Assembly (NCBI GenBank): GCA_947000775.1
Contig: CAMQGK010000130.1
Coordinates: 5,586,001 to 5,650,000, forward strand
Length of the DNA stretch: 64,000 nucleotides
DNA from: Pterois miles
Lineage: Eukaryota; Chordata; Actinopteri; Perciformes; Scorpaenidae
Direction: 5' to 3'
Position numbers and translations under genes: made by a program. Positions 1 through 11,720 of the stretch are shown in pieces (the first letter of the stretch is position 1; each line of letters begins with the position of its first letter). Under the pieces are notes generated by a model. That model searched no databases. It worked only from the letters and a program-made list of their open reading frames with translations, and was not told the DNA's origin.

Positions 1-1297
1 TCCTCGCCTGGAAAATCCAATTCACTGAATCCATAGAGGGGGAATGCAGCACTTCTGGGATGAGCTTTGTTTGTTTATTCATTTATTTTTCTCACACTGT
101 ATAGGCAATACTTGTATATATGAATAATGTGGACTCTCTCAAACCACTGCCTTCTATCTGAACTCTGCTCAGTTCATGCTCTGCTTGGGGCAAATTCCCA
201 ACAGGGCTAGAATAAGCAGCGACTGTCCAGGAGAAATGTAACGACAAGAGACTGAACTCATGATAACCACTTCATGCGCAAAATAGATTACTTATATGGG
301 ACACATGTGCCGTCACAAGTTGCCACAGTCAAATGTTCGGCATCTGCTATTTATGCGCTCACATGGGAATTAAACAAAACAAAACAAAAACAAAAAAAAC
401 AGTGTAATTGAACGCACATGCAGATACAGAACAAATCCAGGCGTGCGTTTTGACAGACTGCCTTAGGGGTTGGTCAGGTGTAGCTGCTTCAAAAACGCCT
501 TGGCAAAGCACGTCAGGCATAACAGCACAGTGAGCCTATGATCTGGAGCTGGCAAGAAATGTGATTGACAGAAAAATGCAGTAGAGTCTGACTAGAGAGC
601 TTGGTGCAGATTATAGGTTTAAGTAACTACAGTTAACCAACCACTTTGTGTAACATTAATATATCTAATTGGTACCAATTCAATCGTAATAAAGCTTCTA
701 GGAAGCAATTCAACATCCACTGATGCTAATAATGTAATGGATTGTAACAATGCTGGTATTATTATGGAAAAACTAACACACATTACTAAAGGAAAGCTTG
801 TCATTTCTGAAAATATCTGGGGGAGATTTATGGAGATTTTGAAATGAAATGTTGTAATAATAAAGAAAATTGGAGCGGCCAATGTGTCCATTAAAAAGTC
901 TTTACACTGTAATTTCTGTGTCTTCTGTATATTTATCTCTGTTTCAGTTACTGTGTTATATTTGTTTACCTTTTCACTTGATTGCTTGCTGATAAGGCTA
1001 ACCAAGATATTGGGATGTAATGTATGTTTTAAGTGAAAAAAACAAATATACTGTTAAAAAATGATGCTGTAGCGCAATGTTAATTTTCTATTTTTAGCTC
1101 GATAACGCGATTTTAAAGGAAGAAGGTGCCTCGGATACTGGAGAAAAATCTCCAGTTGCAATATCCAAATGTGTGCTTGAACTGCCACCATGAACATCCA
1201 CATTTCCTCCTACACAAGACAACGCTTGACTGTGTCATAACATATTCATAAAGCTCGTCTTGGTGTACTGTTGTCCGCTACCATTCTTGTAGCTTCT

Positions 1298-3038
1298 TCA
1301 TGACGACCTATGTGTGGTAATAACGGACAGACCCGGCTGTGCATTGAGGAAGTAGAGCTGAAAAAAAAAAGCTCCTGTTATGCTACAGGAACGCTAACTA
1401 TCTAGCTCACCCTACCAGCATCAAAATAGGAAAGAAGTGGTGAATTATTAAAGCTCACCTCTTGCTTGATTTGACTGGCCAGCTGGGCCAAGTGTGACAC
1501 TGACAAGCGGCGCCATATTTTGACATTTATGTGTCTAAAAAATTACAATGTGCAGGCAAGAGAGGAGCGTGTGGCAGGGGTGTCGTACCATAGGAAAACA
1601 ATGGTTTTGCTGCCGATATATTTGGTAGCGACGCGTTTCAGTGTGATCAACCCCGAAGCCTGCAAATCATATACTTTTTTCTTTTTAGTTTTAGTAACTA
1701 CTGCAGCTGCCCTTACAAAGTACGCACGTTTGCATGCAGTTGCATGCACTGCACCTTGAACTTTAACCCTCTTGCTTACATATCTGTTGCACAGAGGACT
1801 GAGGATAACCAGATAACCATGCTGGCTGGCAAACCAAAAAATGTGACCGGATATAGTTGGGCCATCTGGTATTTTTGGCAAGTTACATACTAAATACTAT
1901 GCTAGCAAACATAATATTTTCTGACAGGTTGTGTAACATTAAAGGCCATGAAAAAAGTATTTTCTCAATCAACTTCTTATTTTGAGCAATATGGTCCTAT
2001 ATGGAGAAGAAGTCTGCCATTTTCACGCAGGATTTATGAGAGATTCACAATAAATGACACATGCACAGTATGACTGAATCCCCAGATTTTAGCAGACTGG
2101 GGAGAAACAGTTCCCAACCACATAATACAGAAATATTTACTTGGAGAATAATTTAAAAATGCCTCTTTGATAATAAACAAATGCCTCTTCAACAAAGGAA
2201 AGTGTATACAAAGTGTCAATGGAAATAAACCAATAAATAAAACAGACTAAAAGAGTTCAAACTTGTCCAGCAATAACCTAACATCTGCCCTGACGCAGGT
2301 AACCACTCCGACTATATTCAGAGAGCTCCACATCATCCTCAATCAGAAAAGCAAAAGACAGCAAACAAGTATGTGCACTAAATGGTTGATAATGAGTCTG
2401 CAACCTAAACACCAGCCCACCTCCGGCTCCACAACATGCTTGCAAAGTGTCTTTTTAACACACAACACTGTACATAATATAACCTTTTCCGTCTCACACA
2501 CACTGCACGGTGCGCGTCATTAGAGCATCTTTAGACACCAAAAAATCATTCAGCACTTTGCGTACTCATCACAGAAAGTCAAAGCTGGCATTTTAAAGTG
2601 AAACAAAAGCATTGCTTACCTTTTGAAGAGCAGCAGGTTAAGTCCTGACGTGATCCAACCGGGAGCGCTGCGCGTCTGCGGCCCGAAAATACGTCGCTCA
2701 CAGTGGGGAGGGAAGCTGCTGTAGAGGTCCCGAGACCTCTGGGTGGCGCCAGACTGCCGGAAGGAAACAAAAATGCTACTCCGGCTTTGACGGTCCTCCA
2801 ACCACACAAATAAGCGCTCCTTACCTCTGTAAATGCCGACATGGTGCTCTTTGTAAAGCGGTTTGTTTGGGCTGGTCCTCCGGGTAACGTTAGCTTTTAA
2901 GCTAGCAGGAGCGCCATGGCTGCTCCCGGAAGGCCTCCCCTGGCTCTCCAGAGGCGGCGCTGGGCTCCGCTCTTCCGCGGGTGGAGGTGGAGGAGGCCAT
3001 GAAGCCGCAGCACAGCATAGCGAGTTGCAAGTATCCAT
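1298..3038 (-). CDS. Possible three-exon gene, product unrecognised (about 184 aa)
   Basis: A minus-strand model reads continuously across three exons. Exon 1 runs 3038-2620, starting at an ATG that encodes MDTCNS and ending AAAAG|GTAAGC. Exon 2 is 1534-1459, between TTTTTTAG and GAG|GTGAGC. Exon 3 is 1357-1298, after a ten-T tract plus CAG, and ends in TGA. Phases are compatible (2, then 0) and the second intron is only 101 bp. The product would be proline-rich near the N terminus (about residues 14-31). Exon 2 encodes a helix-like stretch, RRLSVSHLAQLASQIKQE. A second good donor (CAGAG|GTAAGG) lies at 2825, and an ATG in strong CACC context at 2842 opens another frame, so other transcripts are possible. 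I recognise no domain. GC-rich first exons often stay open by chance, so a noncoding RNA is a real alternative. Two AATAAA motifs on the minus strand (79-74 and 87-82) could end the transcript. Confidence 0.3.
1660..1905 (+). repeat. Interspersed repeat, copy 1 (second copy near 58 kb)
   Basis: This block shares a diverged but ordered series of matches with 57955-58215. Both contain ACTGCAGCTGCCCTT, then GTTGCATGCAGT, GAACTTTRACCC, TTGCTTA and an AAATGTGACYGGAT segment, in the same order and orientation. If the leftward gene at 1.3-3.0 kb is real, this copy sits in its first intron. The family is not named here. Confidence 0.65.
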
Positions 3039-3039
3039 A

Positions 3040-3140
3040 TCGAAGTGCAATCTGTGAAGTTATATGAAAATATGCGAGCGGCGTCGCGCTTATTATGACG
3101 TCACAACAACAGAGGCCACAGGCCAAGCAGTGGACCAATC
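3040..3140 (-). promoter_or_regulatory. Promoter with CCAAT box and perfect CRE
   Basis: A perfect palindromic cAMP-response element, TGACGTCA, lies at 3096-3103. An inverted CCAAT box (CCAAT on the plus strand at 3135-3139) lies about 35 bp further upstream relative to leftward transcription. The sequence from here to about 2640 is CpG-rich compared with its surroundings, as expected of an unmethylated promoter and first exon. Two consensus splice donors follow on the minus strand, at 2825 and 2620, so leftward transcription is favoured. The motifs are seen directly; promoter activity is inferred. Confidence 0.55.
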
Positions 3141-3684
3141 AGCATCCTTCCCCAAATGTCATCAACGCTGTGTATTTTCTTCTGTTTTTTTTAGGGTAAC
3201 CCGCAGATTGTGACAACATGCAATAATGATTGTGTCTTGTAGGTAACCCACAATTTGGGAAAATTAACTTCCTCAAATGAACAAAACAGAGGAATCTGTT
3301 TCCAGCAGATACGCTTGCATTTTAGCATAAAAACGTGTCGTTTCTGAAGTGATGTTTTGCTGGATATACTGTGATTAAAACAAGTGATTGAATCTGCGTT
3401 TGTTTTGTTGGTTTCTACACCTTGTCGAATATGCAACTGAGATGTGAAAAGAGGGAAAAGTGTGCATGCATTTCGTGGTGCATTCAGACATTACATTTTG
3501 CACACTTTGAGAGAAAAGGTTTAAAGTTTACTCCTCTAATCGATATGATTTAGATGTACGTCTGGAGCGCAAAGACAAAGGAAAAAGCCAAAAATGAGAC
3601 AAACAGAGGAATGAAACCCCCCAAAAGAGAAAAGAAATAGGCTTACATCTCATCTATTTGTGCTTTGCATGACAGGTCTTTGAG
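3141..3684. other. Spacer with no gene seen
   Basis: No coding signal is seen. The motif GGTAACCC followed by a CAGATTGTG- or ACAATTTGGG-like string occurs twice, near 3194 and 3241. A related reversed string, CAATTTGTGGGTTACC, occurs near 4670. This suggests that the repeat system centred at 4.2 kb may extend this far left in decayed form. Confidence 0.4.
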
Positions 3685-3878
3685 GCCCACAATTTGGGAG
3701 ACTCTAGCGAGATCATTAAGGTTATGTAATAGGCTCATTCTAGGTATAGACAGGCCTGTACAGAATCAATCACCAGCGATCGCAGAGCAATGCATGCTGG
3801 TTAGATTGACTTGATCCTGAATGCTCTGACAAGATGCACACGTGGGCAGCGATGGCCTCATGAGATTGAACCAAGACT

Positions 3879-3930
<52 letters not shown>

Positions 3931-4800
3931 GAGGTTATTTATATAGTACTTATCAAAACCTGTGCTCATTACATCATGCTTTACAAGGCAGACACATTTC
4001 CACATACTGTATATTTACAAACAAATATAAATAAATCCAAATATGGTCTGCAAACTACAAGTAGCCTACAGATCGGCTCTAACAGGATGTAACTTTTCCT
4101 GTGACTTCCTGTAAATTTTTTGAAATGGCTGGAAACTGTCCAACTTGACTGCAGCTTTTTGTCTCCGCCGAGGGGAGGCGGAGCATATCGCAAATGATCC
4201 TTTAACTATTCAAGGTCAATTGGCCTGGAAAGTTGACGAGATCAGGCGGCAGCAGCAGGGGGCGGAGACAAAAAGCAGCGGTCACGTCAGACAGCTTCCA
4301 GCCATTTCCAGCAGCGGTCAAAGAATTTACAGGAAGTAGTTAAAACCTGTTAGAGGAGATCTGTGGCTACTTGTAGTTTGCAGACCATGTTCAGATTTAT
4401 TTATATTGGCTTGTACTAATATACTAAGAGGCAGTCAGCTCTTTCATCAGGTGTCAGCCAGGTGTTTCCCATAATGCCCTAGGTCTTGCAGTCGCCTCAA
4501 TCTCATGAGGTTATCATTGCCCATGTGTGCATGATGACAGAGCAAGTAGGGATTAGGTCAGACCCAAATCTAACCAGCATGCTTTGTCCAGCTCATCTCA
4601 AATGAGCCGAAGGTTAGGATAAGTCATCCTGCAGCACAAGCGTTTTTGCACTTTTTTGCAAGTTCTCGCAATTTGTGGGTTACCCTCTAGATATAACCTA
4701 CAAAAATGTGCAAACACTCGTTGCCCTATGACCCTGTGCTCAACCTAACATTTCTAGGTTAGTGCCTAGCCTTAAGCATCTCGCCAGATTTTCCCAAATT
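3685..4800. repeat. Large imperfect inverted repeat (foldback element)
   Basis: The two halves are reverse complements of each other. The inner arms are about 4015-4165 and 4260-4410; both carry the reciprocal of TGGCTACTTGTAGTTTGCAG and of an AATTTACAGGAAGT segment, and both end at a GTCTCCGCC/GGCGGAGAC pair. The middle arms are about 3791-3875 and 4488-4585, with CAATCTCATGAGG and AATCTAACCAGCATGC in reciprocal orientation. Weaker matches extend outward to about 3690 and 4798. The left arm is interrupted by a TAA microsatellite and a TTTATATAGTACTTATCAAAACC segment like the tail of a fish retroposon. There is no coding capacity. A foldback or MITE-like DNA element is the likely origin. Confidence 0.75.
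3878..3930 (+). repeat. (TAA)n microsatellite
   Basis: About 17 uninterrupted TAA units, followed by a retroposon-tail-like segment. It lies inside the left arm of the inverted repeat and is absent from the right arm, so it was acquired after the arms formed. Confidence 0.95.
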
Positions 4801-5849
4801 CATTCATTTTGAGGGGGCGTGGCCAGCAAAAGAAAGAAACACATAGGATTTAAAAAAAAAACTTTTCTTTGACCTATCAAGCACGTGTTTCTAAATGAAA
4901 CATGTGAGTAAAAAATCCGTAGTCATTCCACCGACTCATGATTTAGAACAAACTGACAAATCCCAGCATCTGGGACGCCTCCAGTGTAACATCACGATCT
5001 AGATATTGAGCTACATTTAACTCGTATGTGTCAAGAAATTCCTGGCATCATTTCAGTGTCTAGACAGTAGAAAGGTCATGTCCAATCCCTTTACATTTTT
5101 CAGTGTTTGCATATTCTGCTCAGCGTCCCACCTCCGCATACTCATATCTGTAAATCAAGATGGACATAAAGGTTATAGCCCATCATGTGATGATGTTGGT
5201 TATATCATGTGAAAAAAATGATGTCAAAAGATTATCCTCAGAACTTATGAATCTGTGTAATTCAATATACTTCCCTTCTATAAATATCCCCAGTAATAGG
5301 GTTAATCAATAACATAATATAATGGCCTTTCTGTGAATGTTCTGTACTTCATAAAAGAATAAGTGTTCCCTGGTTGATTTAAGAAGAAGAAAGGTCCTTT
5401 CAAGAGAACAGAACCAATCAATACTATACATAAAATCTGTTTCTGTACTTGTTCCAGTGTTACCCACCTTTTAATCCATCAGTTGGTTATGATCTCACTC
5501 ACACTCTTCATTTTCTTCTATTGCTCCCCATCCATTTTCACTGCACTATACTGTACGCGATAAAACGCTGCACACACTCCATTAAAGGGATAAATCCTCC
5601 CTTAGATACTTTTAGTGTTATATACCATCAATCTGGGGATGTTCAACACATTCCAGGAGCTATTTGGTGATGAAGTGCTGTAATTTACTTTTTCTTCACT
5701 GTTGATTTGTAGTCCGTGTAGTGACTACTACTTTTCCCAGAATGCTAGGGAACATCCCTGATCTTCCAGCCGTGACATACATATAGGGAAATAACATTTA
5801 GAGAAGTTTATAAGACTTTTTTCTATGTTCAGAACAGTGCGCAACTCTG
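4801..5849. other. Spacer with no gene or clear repeat seen
   Basis: AT-rich single-copy-looking sequence. Short open frames are present but show no domain, codon bias or splice context worth calling. Confidence 0.5.
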
Positions 5850-6655
5850 GGTCTGAAACATGAAGTCAATGCTGAAGTGCTTAAAACCTGTATTCTTTCT
5901 AATATCCAGCAGGGGGCGACTCCTCTGGTTGAAAGTCTGATGATACAGAAGTCTATGAGAAAATGAGCCGAAGTCTCACTTGATTATTACCTCAGTAAAC
6001 ACTGTAAACATCAGTTTATGGTCTCAATCACTCATTTAAAATTTTCTTCAATACAGCATGATGTTCATTTTGTAAGTTATGGTCCCATTTAGAGTCAAAT
6101 AGACCATAAAGGAGGGGATGCTTTAGGGCGTGGCTACCTTGTGACTGACAGGTCGTTTGTGTTTTTTTAACCCTTTCACCATGTTTTTATTTCATGAAAG
6201 TTTATTGTAACATTTTAGTTACCTAAAAACTGTCTTATTCAGTATGGTATTCAAGATGGCAATGAGTAAAAACCAAGATGACGATGGCCAACAGTCAAGA
6301 TGGTAGCTGTGAAAAAAAAAACCACAATGGCAACAGCCAAAAACCAAGCTGGAAACTGTGAAAATCCAAGATGGCGACAGACAAAAGTCAAGGTGGTAAC
6401 AGCTAAAACCCAAGATGGCGATGGCCAAAAACCAAGATAATAATGGACATAAAACAAGATGGCGACAGCTAAAATCCAAGATGGCGATGGCAAAAAAAAA
6501 AAAAAAAAAACAGATGGCGACGGTCAAAACCCAAGACGCTGACATTCTAAAAAAATGATGACAACAGCCAAAATGCTGACCTTGAAGCTTCAAAACGACA
6601 GTCCACAAACCAATGGATGACGTTGCAGTAACAACGTCCACTTCTTATATACAGT
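5850..6655 (+). mobile_element. Interspersed repeat family X, copy A (expanded)
   Basis: This copy shares long ordered matches with 44036-44532 (same orientation) and 45467-45955 (opposite orientation). Landmarks in order are a GGTCTGAAA start, CATTCTTTCTAA/TATTCTTTCTAA, CCAGCAGG..GCGACTC, TATGAGAAAATGAG, TTACCTCAGTAAACA, TTAGGGCGTGGCTACCTTGTG, TTGTAACATTTTAGTTACC, and a terminal ACGTCCACTTC..TATATACAGTCT. It is about 300 bp longer than the other copies because a tandem array occupies its middle. It is a common fish repeat; I cannot assign its class with certainty. Confidence 0.75.
6251..6535 (+). repeat. 22-bp minisatellite inside repeat X
   Basis: About 12-13 diverged tandem units with the consensus AAGATGGCGACAGCTAAAACC (period about 22 bp). 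One unit near 6490 has an expanded A tract. The related copy at 45.6 kb carries a single unit on the opposite strand (ACCATCTTGGC), so the array grew from a motif already present in the element. The minus-strand open frames here, rich in W, F and C, are by-products of the repeat. Confidence 0.85.
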
Positions 6656-9280
6656 CTGTAATCCAGAAGAAACCAAACACTTTCTTTCGGCTGCTTTTCA
6701 TTCTGGTCTATTGAGGCCACTGGCGGCGTCTGAACCTCAGTGCAAAATGGCGGCGTCAGAGAGAAAAGTGACACAGCCGCAATACAACATTTTCTACAAC
6801 AAACAAATAACAAACCAGACCCAGAAAATTCAAACTGTCAGAGGACTCGAGGTTTTGATTTGAGGGAGGATTTTTTCCCTTTCACACAGCAGGTTTTTCA
6901 TCCCCTACACCTGAGAGGCTGCTCTCAGAACAACAGATTCAACACAGTACATCCGATGACTAAATATTTCTGATGTTCTGATGGAAAAATTGGGTCACTG
7001 GCTTGTGGTTTAAACTGTGTGCCAAGCGAACAACAGGAAAGGGGTTCAGTGTCCGCGGCTTCATAGCAAGCTGCTCGGCTTGGCAAGCCAGCATCATAAG
7101 ATTGCCCCCCGGGTAAAGCTCAGTAACAGACTACAGTTCAGTCAGGAAGTGGGGGTGTGCTGACAGACAAAGTCACCCCTCATAACAGCGCCTCATTCAT
7201 GGTTGAGGCTCCTGAATACACTACACAGCTTATAGCCACTTGATATGGATTACTGTCACTTCAGTGCCTTCAATACACGCCCTTTGATTTTTTAAGTGCT
7301 GGGTTTCTTATTTTCTAGTCGTATTTTTGTCAAAGTGAGGAGTTTATATTCTGTGCCAATGGTGTTTATTGAATACTTTCCAACACATTTGGCAGCCATT
7401 ACAACACCAATTGACATTTTAATAGATTTAATGCAAATTTCTGCTCTAAAACACTTAATCTTCCGTATCACTTTACATAAACATTGCATGCATGTCTGCT
7501 TTTCATTGCCCTGGTGCATGCTGGGATAGGCTCCAACCCCCTGTCATGACCCTGAAGAGTAAAATGTGGGTGTTGAATGTGGACGGTCGGGAGGATTGAT
7601 GGATGTGCATCCCATTCGCCATCAATTAAAGTGACCACAGGTGGATTGAAGTGATAGAGATGTCAAGGAGGGAATTTTAATGCGCCTGGAGTTAACTTGA
7701 GGTGTCGCTGCTTAAAGGACTTAAAGTTGCGGTTCATGGATATCCAAAGATGCTCGATAAGAACAGAGAGAAAACTTGACATTATGTTAAAAGTCCTTTA
7801 GTGCTGCATTCTGGGAAATTAAACATGGTTCACAGTTTCATGCGAAAGTTTAAGTTGTTTTTCTTATCATTAAACCAACTGTATTTACATAACATTAAAC
7901 ATTATTATCAAACCAACTGTTATGTAAAATGAAATACAACTATTAAAATTACCTGAAGAGAAATTCAAGTGGGATTGATAGTATTCGACTTACCTACAGC
8001 AAATAAAATCCAAGCGTAATTAGAGTAAACAAGATGATCATATTTCGTATTAATTAAAGGGCCCTCTCCACCAATTTTACACATGAAGTTCAGCTTACTC
8101 ATGACAAGGAGTACTACACAGTCTGTAAAAATAGTTACGTAAAGTCTTCTGTGGCTCTGGTGGGAGCTATTGTAAGTATGAAAAATCTCAACTTGAATTG
8201 TATTGTGGGAAATGTAGGATCCATTGTCTTTGGAGCTTATTAAAGACTGAAGATTTTGGCTTGTACTGCCTCAATTTTGACCAGTTATTACGCTGGATTT
8301 ATCCTACTGTCATAGACACGAATTACTTTGCAGGCTATGATTTTACATGCAAAATATATGATCATTCATAAAATATAATGCACTGCTATAGTTACTTTTG
8401 CTTCACGTGTCAATATGTATGATATAGTCAGAACTGTAGTATAAATAATTTTAGAAATGACTTTATCAGCAGAATGTGAAGAGGTTACAGTGTTGTCGTC
8501 ATAGTGATGTTGTTTATTTAGTATTTATTTTAACAATTATCTTCCACTGGTAGAAATGCAATCTATTTTTTTATTTTTCATTTTATACTTGTTATTATTG
8601 CAGCTTACCGTTTAGGTGAGTTTGAGTCTGGCTTGTTTTGTGTTTGTTTTCTTGTTGCTCACTCGTATCACACAAATTGAAAAGAAAAGTTATTATCTAT
8701 GATGAGCTGAACCAGCCGAATCAATCACGTTATGTAAGATGGACCCAAGCTCCCCTAATTGGTGCAGCATAAACGACTTGGGCTGAATATTAGAAACAGT
8801 TTTCCATATAACAATAAATAATATCAATAAATTTAGCTGAAGAGACATTTATTTGACTCGATTAGAGTAAATTGAATTCAAGCATAATTAGAGTAAACAA
8901 GATCTGGATCATCATATTTAGTTTTAACTAAAAAGCTCATGCTACCAATTTAGAGCTGCCCCGAGGGCTCGTCAATCGCGAAGCAGTTACAGGGTCTGTG
9001 ATGATAGTTTGATTCATTTTATTGGATTTTATTAAATTCAAAGTGGCAGAAACAAGAAAATGACCCACATTTTGTTTTGTCGTCCCTACAGCCAGACGGA
9101 TGGACGGAGGAAGGGACAGTTAGCAGTTAGCTTGAATTCAGCCAGTGTGAACCCTTCCTCTGGATTATTTTTGTCTTTACTAAGATTATGATTGTCGTTA
9201 GTATTTTCATTTTTCTTTTCTTTCACTGGCTGAAAATTTGAAAAATAATTAAAATAAAGTAAAGTCAGTCTTCTGAAGAG
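6656..9280. other. Spacer with no gene seen
   Basis: Mixed sequence without a supported coding or RNA gene. The part from about 7.8 to 9.1 kb is AT-rich. It contains two related AGAGTAAACAAGAT segments, near 8022 and 8889, both followed by CATATTT, which indicates old local duplication or two copies of a decayed repeat. Confidence 0.45.
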
Positions 9281-9289
9281 GGGTGGTGG

Positions 9290-10076
9290 TAGCGGGCCCA
9301 AAAATAAATAAATAAAAAATAAACAAAAAATAAAAAATAGAATAAAATAAACTATAGGCCACCTGTGATGATTATTAGACAGTAGTATTATTTTAACCGG
9401 CTCTTTCTGCAGCAGCAGTTTGGTTGGATTTTACGTACTTGGGCCCTGCTGCTTATTACTAGTATTTTCACTTCTCTTTTCCTTCATTGGCTTCTAATTT
9501 GATGAGGAACAAAAGTAAAGTTAATTTAGTCCTCCAAAGAGGCCCCCAAAAACCATATCAAATCAAATTTTAAAAATAAATACATAAATAAATAAAAGTA
9601 AATTTAGTACTCTGAGGAGGGGTGGTGGTGGCACCAAAATAAATAAATTAATTCAAAAAAATAAAGTAAAATAAAATTTAAATAAATAAATAAAGTAAAT
9701 TTAGTACTCTGAGGAGGGGTGGTGGTGGCACAAAAATAAATAAATTAATTCAAAAAAATAAAGTAAAATAAAATTTAAATAAATAAATAAAGTAAATTTA
9801 GTACTCTGAGGAGGGGTGGTGGTGGCACCAAAAAAAATCAAAAAATCAAAATCAAAAAATCAAAATCAAAAAATCAAAATCAAAAAATCAAAATCAAAAA
9901 ATCAAAATCAAAAAATCAAAATCAAATCAAATAAAATCAAATTAAAATAAATAAATAAAGTAAATTTAGTACTCTGAGGAGGGGTGGTGGTGGCACAAAA
10001 AATCATATCAAATTAAAATAAATAAATAAATAAAGTAAATTTAGTCCTCCAAAGAGGTGTGGTGAGTGGGCCCAAA

Positions 10077-10112
<36 letters not shown>

Positions 10113-10430
10113 AATAATTAAATAAACTATAGGCTGATGCCACATGTGATGATTCTCAGACAGCAGCGTTGTTTTGACCGGCTCTTTCAGCAGTTCAGTT
10201 GAATTTTTTTTTTTTTTTTTTGATTTCTGCCCTACCGTTAGTTCATAATAAAAACATTGTTATTATTTTTTATTTTAAAAAATATTAAAAAATTACATTT
10301 AGTCCTCGGTGGTGGTAGGTTAAAAAAATAATAATAAGAAAAAACTAAACTATAAGCCGATGCCACGCGTGATGATTTTAAGACAGCAGTGTTGTTTTGA
10401 CCGGCTCTTTCAGCAGTTTGGTTGAAAAAA
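9290..10430 (+). repeat. Composite tandem array
   Basis: Several levels of repetition overlap. A 97-bp unit containing TTAGTACTCTGAGGAGGGG and GGTGGTGGCAC starts at 9604, 9701 and 9798, with a further copy at 9966 and diverged TTAGTCCTCCAAAGAGG versions near 9526 and 10039. Between the last perfect units lies a 14-bp array of AAAAAATCAAAATC (about 9830-9930). (AATA)n and (AATC)n runs join the units. A third element of about 80 bp, containing TGATGATT, GACAG and ACCGGCTCTTTC, occurs at about 9350-9435, 10128-10205 and 10345-10427. No coding potential. Confidence 0.85.
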
Positions 10431-11720
10431 AACCCAAAACTGCGTATTCTTGCCCTGCTGTTAGGTAGTAGTAAATAGCAGTAAATGTTTTTTTTTCTAT
10501 ACCTGATTACTGTAAATTTAGATTATTTGGACCCAGTAGTTGAGGTGAAATCCTGCATCTGTATTTCTTTGGAGCCTGTGGCTGCACGTATATATTACAA
10601 ATTGCACCTTTAGGTTCAAATTCTGAGCACTTCTCCCACCTGAGGAGCCAAATTCAACTTTCGACCGCCACCTCTGCACCTCTGAACCCTTTTTGTCCTC
10701 CGCCAATCACCTATCCAACAGCGTGATTGTTCTCGTTTCTCCCGCTCACTGTTCTCTAAATGTCCGGAGGGATTAAGAGCGATGAAGAGGTGCAGCTTAA
10801 ACAATGTGAGACACTAATTAACTGCAACTCACCGCAAAGAACCTGGCGAAACTCTTGGATGCCAAAGAGGGGTCGATAATGTTGCCCAGAAGAGATGTTC
10901 TGCCGTTGTGCTCCCAGATATATGAATATTAATGGCTTGCGGTTAAACAGAGCATTTTATAAAATAATAACTGGGTGAGAGGATATGGATTTTTCAGACT
11001 GGTCTTTGAAAGCATTTCACTAACAAAGCTAATACATCATCTGCAACACAAATGAGACAGTGGATACTGATAAGTCCACTTTAGAGCCTGTATTAATGGA
11101 GGCAACACAAACACTATTACTGCGATAATATGCTGTATCAAAAGCATTATTTGTGTGCTCACCTTACCATTGAGGCTGTGTAATTACATTTCCACTCAAA
11201 ACAGTGTGTGGCTGTGGTGCTCAACAAACATCGGCAGTGTTGGAAATTAATTGTAAATAGTCACATTTGGTTGCTGGTGTATTGTCTGTGAGCTTGTTTG
11301 ACTGTGAATCTGTGCTTTGTGTATAAACAATGTAGGTATATCTTTCACCATTGGTTACCTTCACACTTATGAGTCCTACAATTAGCAGCATTGCTCATGC
11401 TTCCACATAACTGCATTACACGTGACGGCAGCGAGAACATCGGTGCAGCAGCTGCCTCTAAACATGGACATCCATAGTCATTAGTGCCAGGTTTCCAGGG
11501 CTCAGGCCAAACGAGGTATTTAGCTCTAATGCACCAGCGTTTTTCATCATTATTGTGTAAATGCATGCAGGGAAACCTCTTCACGGTCTAAGAAAGCGTC
11601 AGACGAAGACACTGGATGATGGTGATTAATGCTTTAGTCTGTAAAAGGTCAAAAAATAGTTGACGTCCAATGTGGTGTCTTTAAATGCCTTGTCAGATAA
11701 AATAAATGCAAAGATATTCA
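10431..11720. other. Spacer with no gene seen
   Basis: Single-copy-looking sequence of average composition. Short open frames near 10.5-10.8 kb and 11.3-11.6 kb have no recognisable domain or splice context. Confidence 0.45.

Noticed and set aside
3766..4092. Open frames with runs of tyrosine or isoleucine
   Set aside because: Read-through of the TAA microsatellite on either strand.
6219..6641. A 140-codon minus-strand frame resembling a repetitive membrane protein
   Set aside because: It is the translation of the 22-bp minisatellite in a mobile element.
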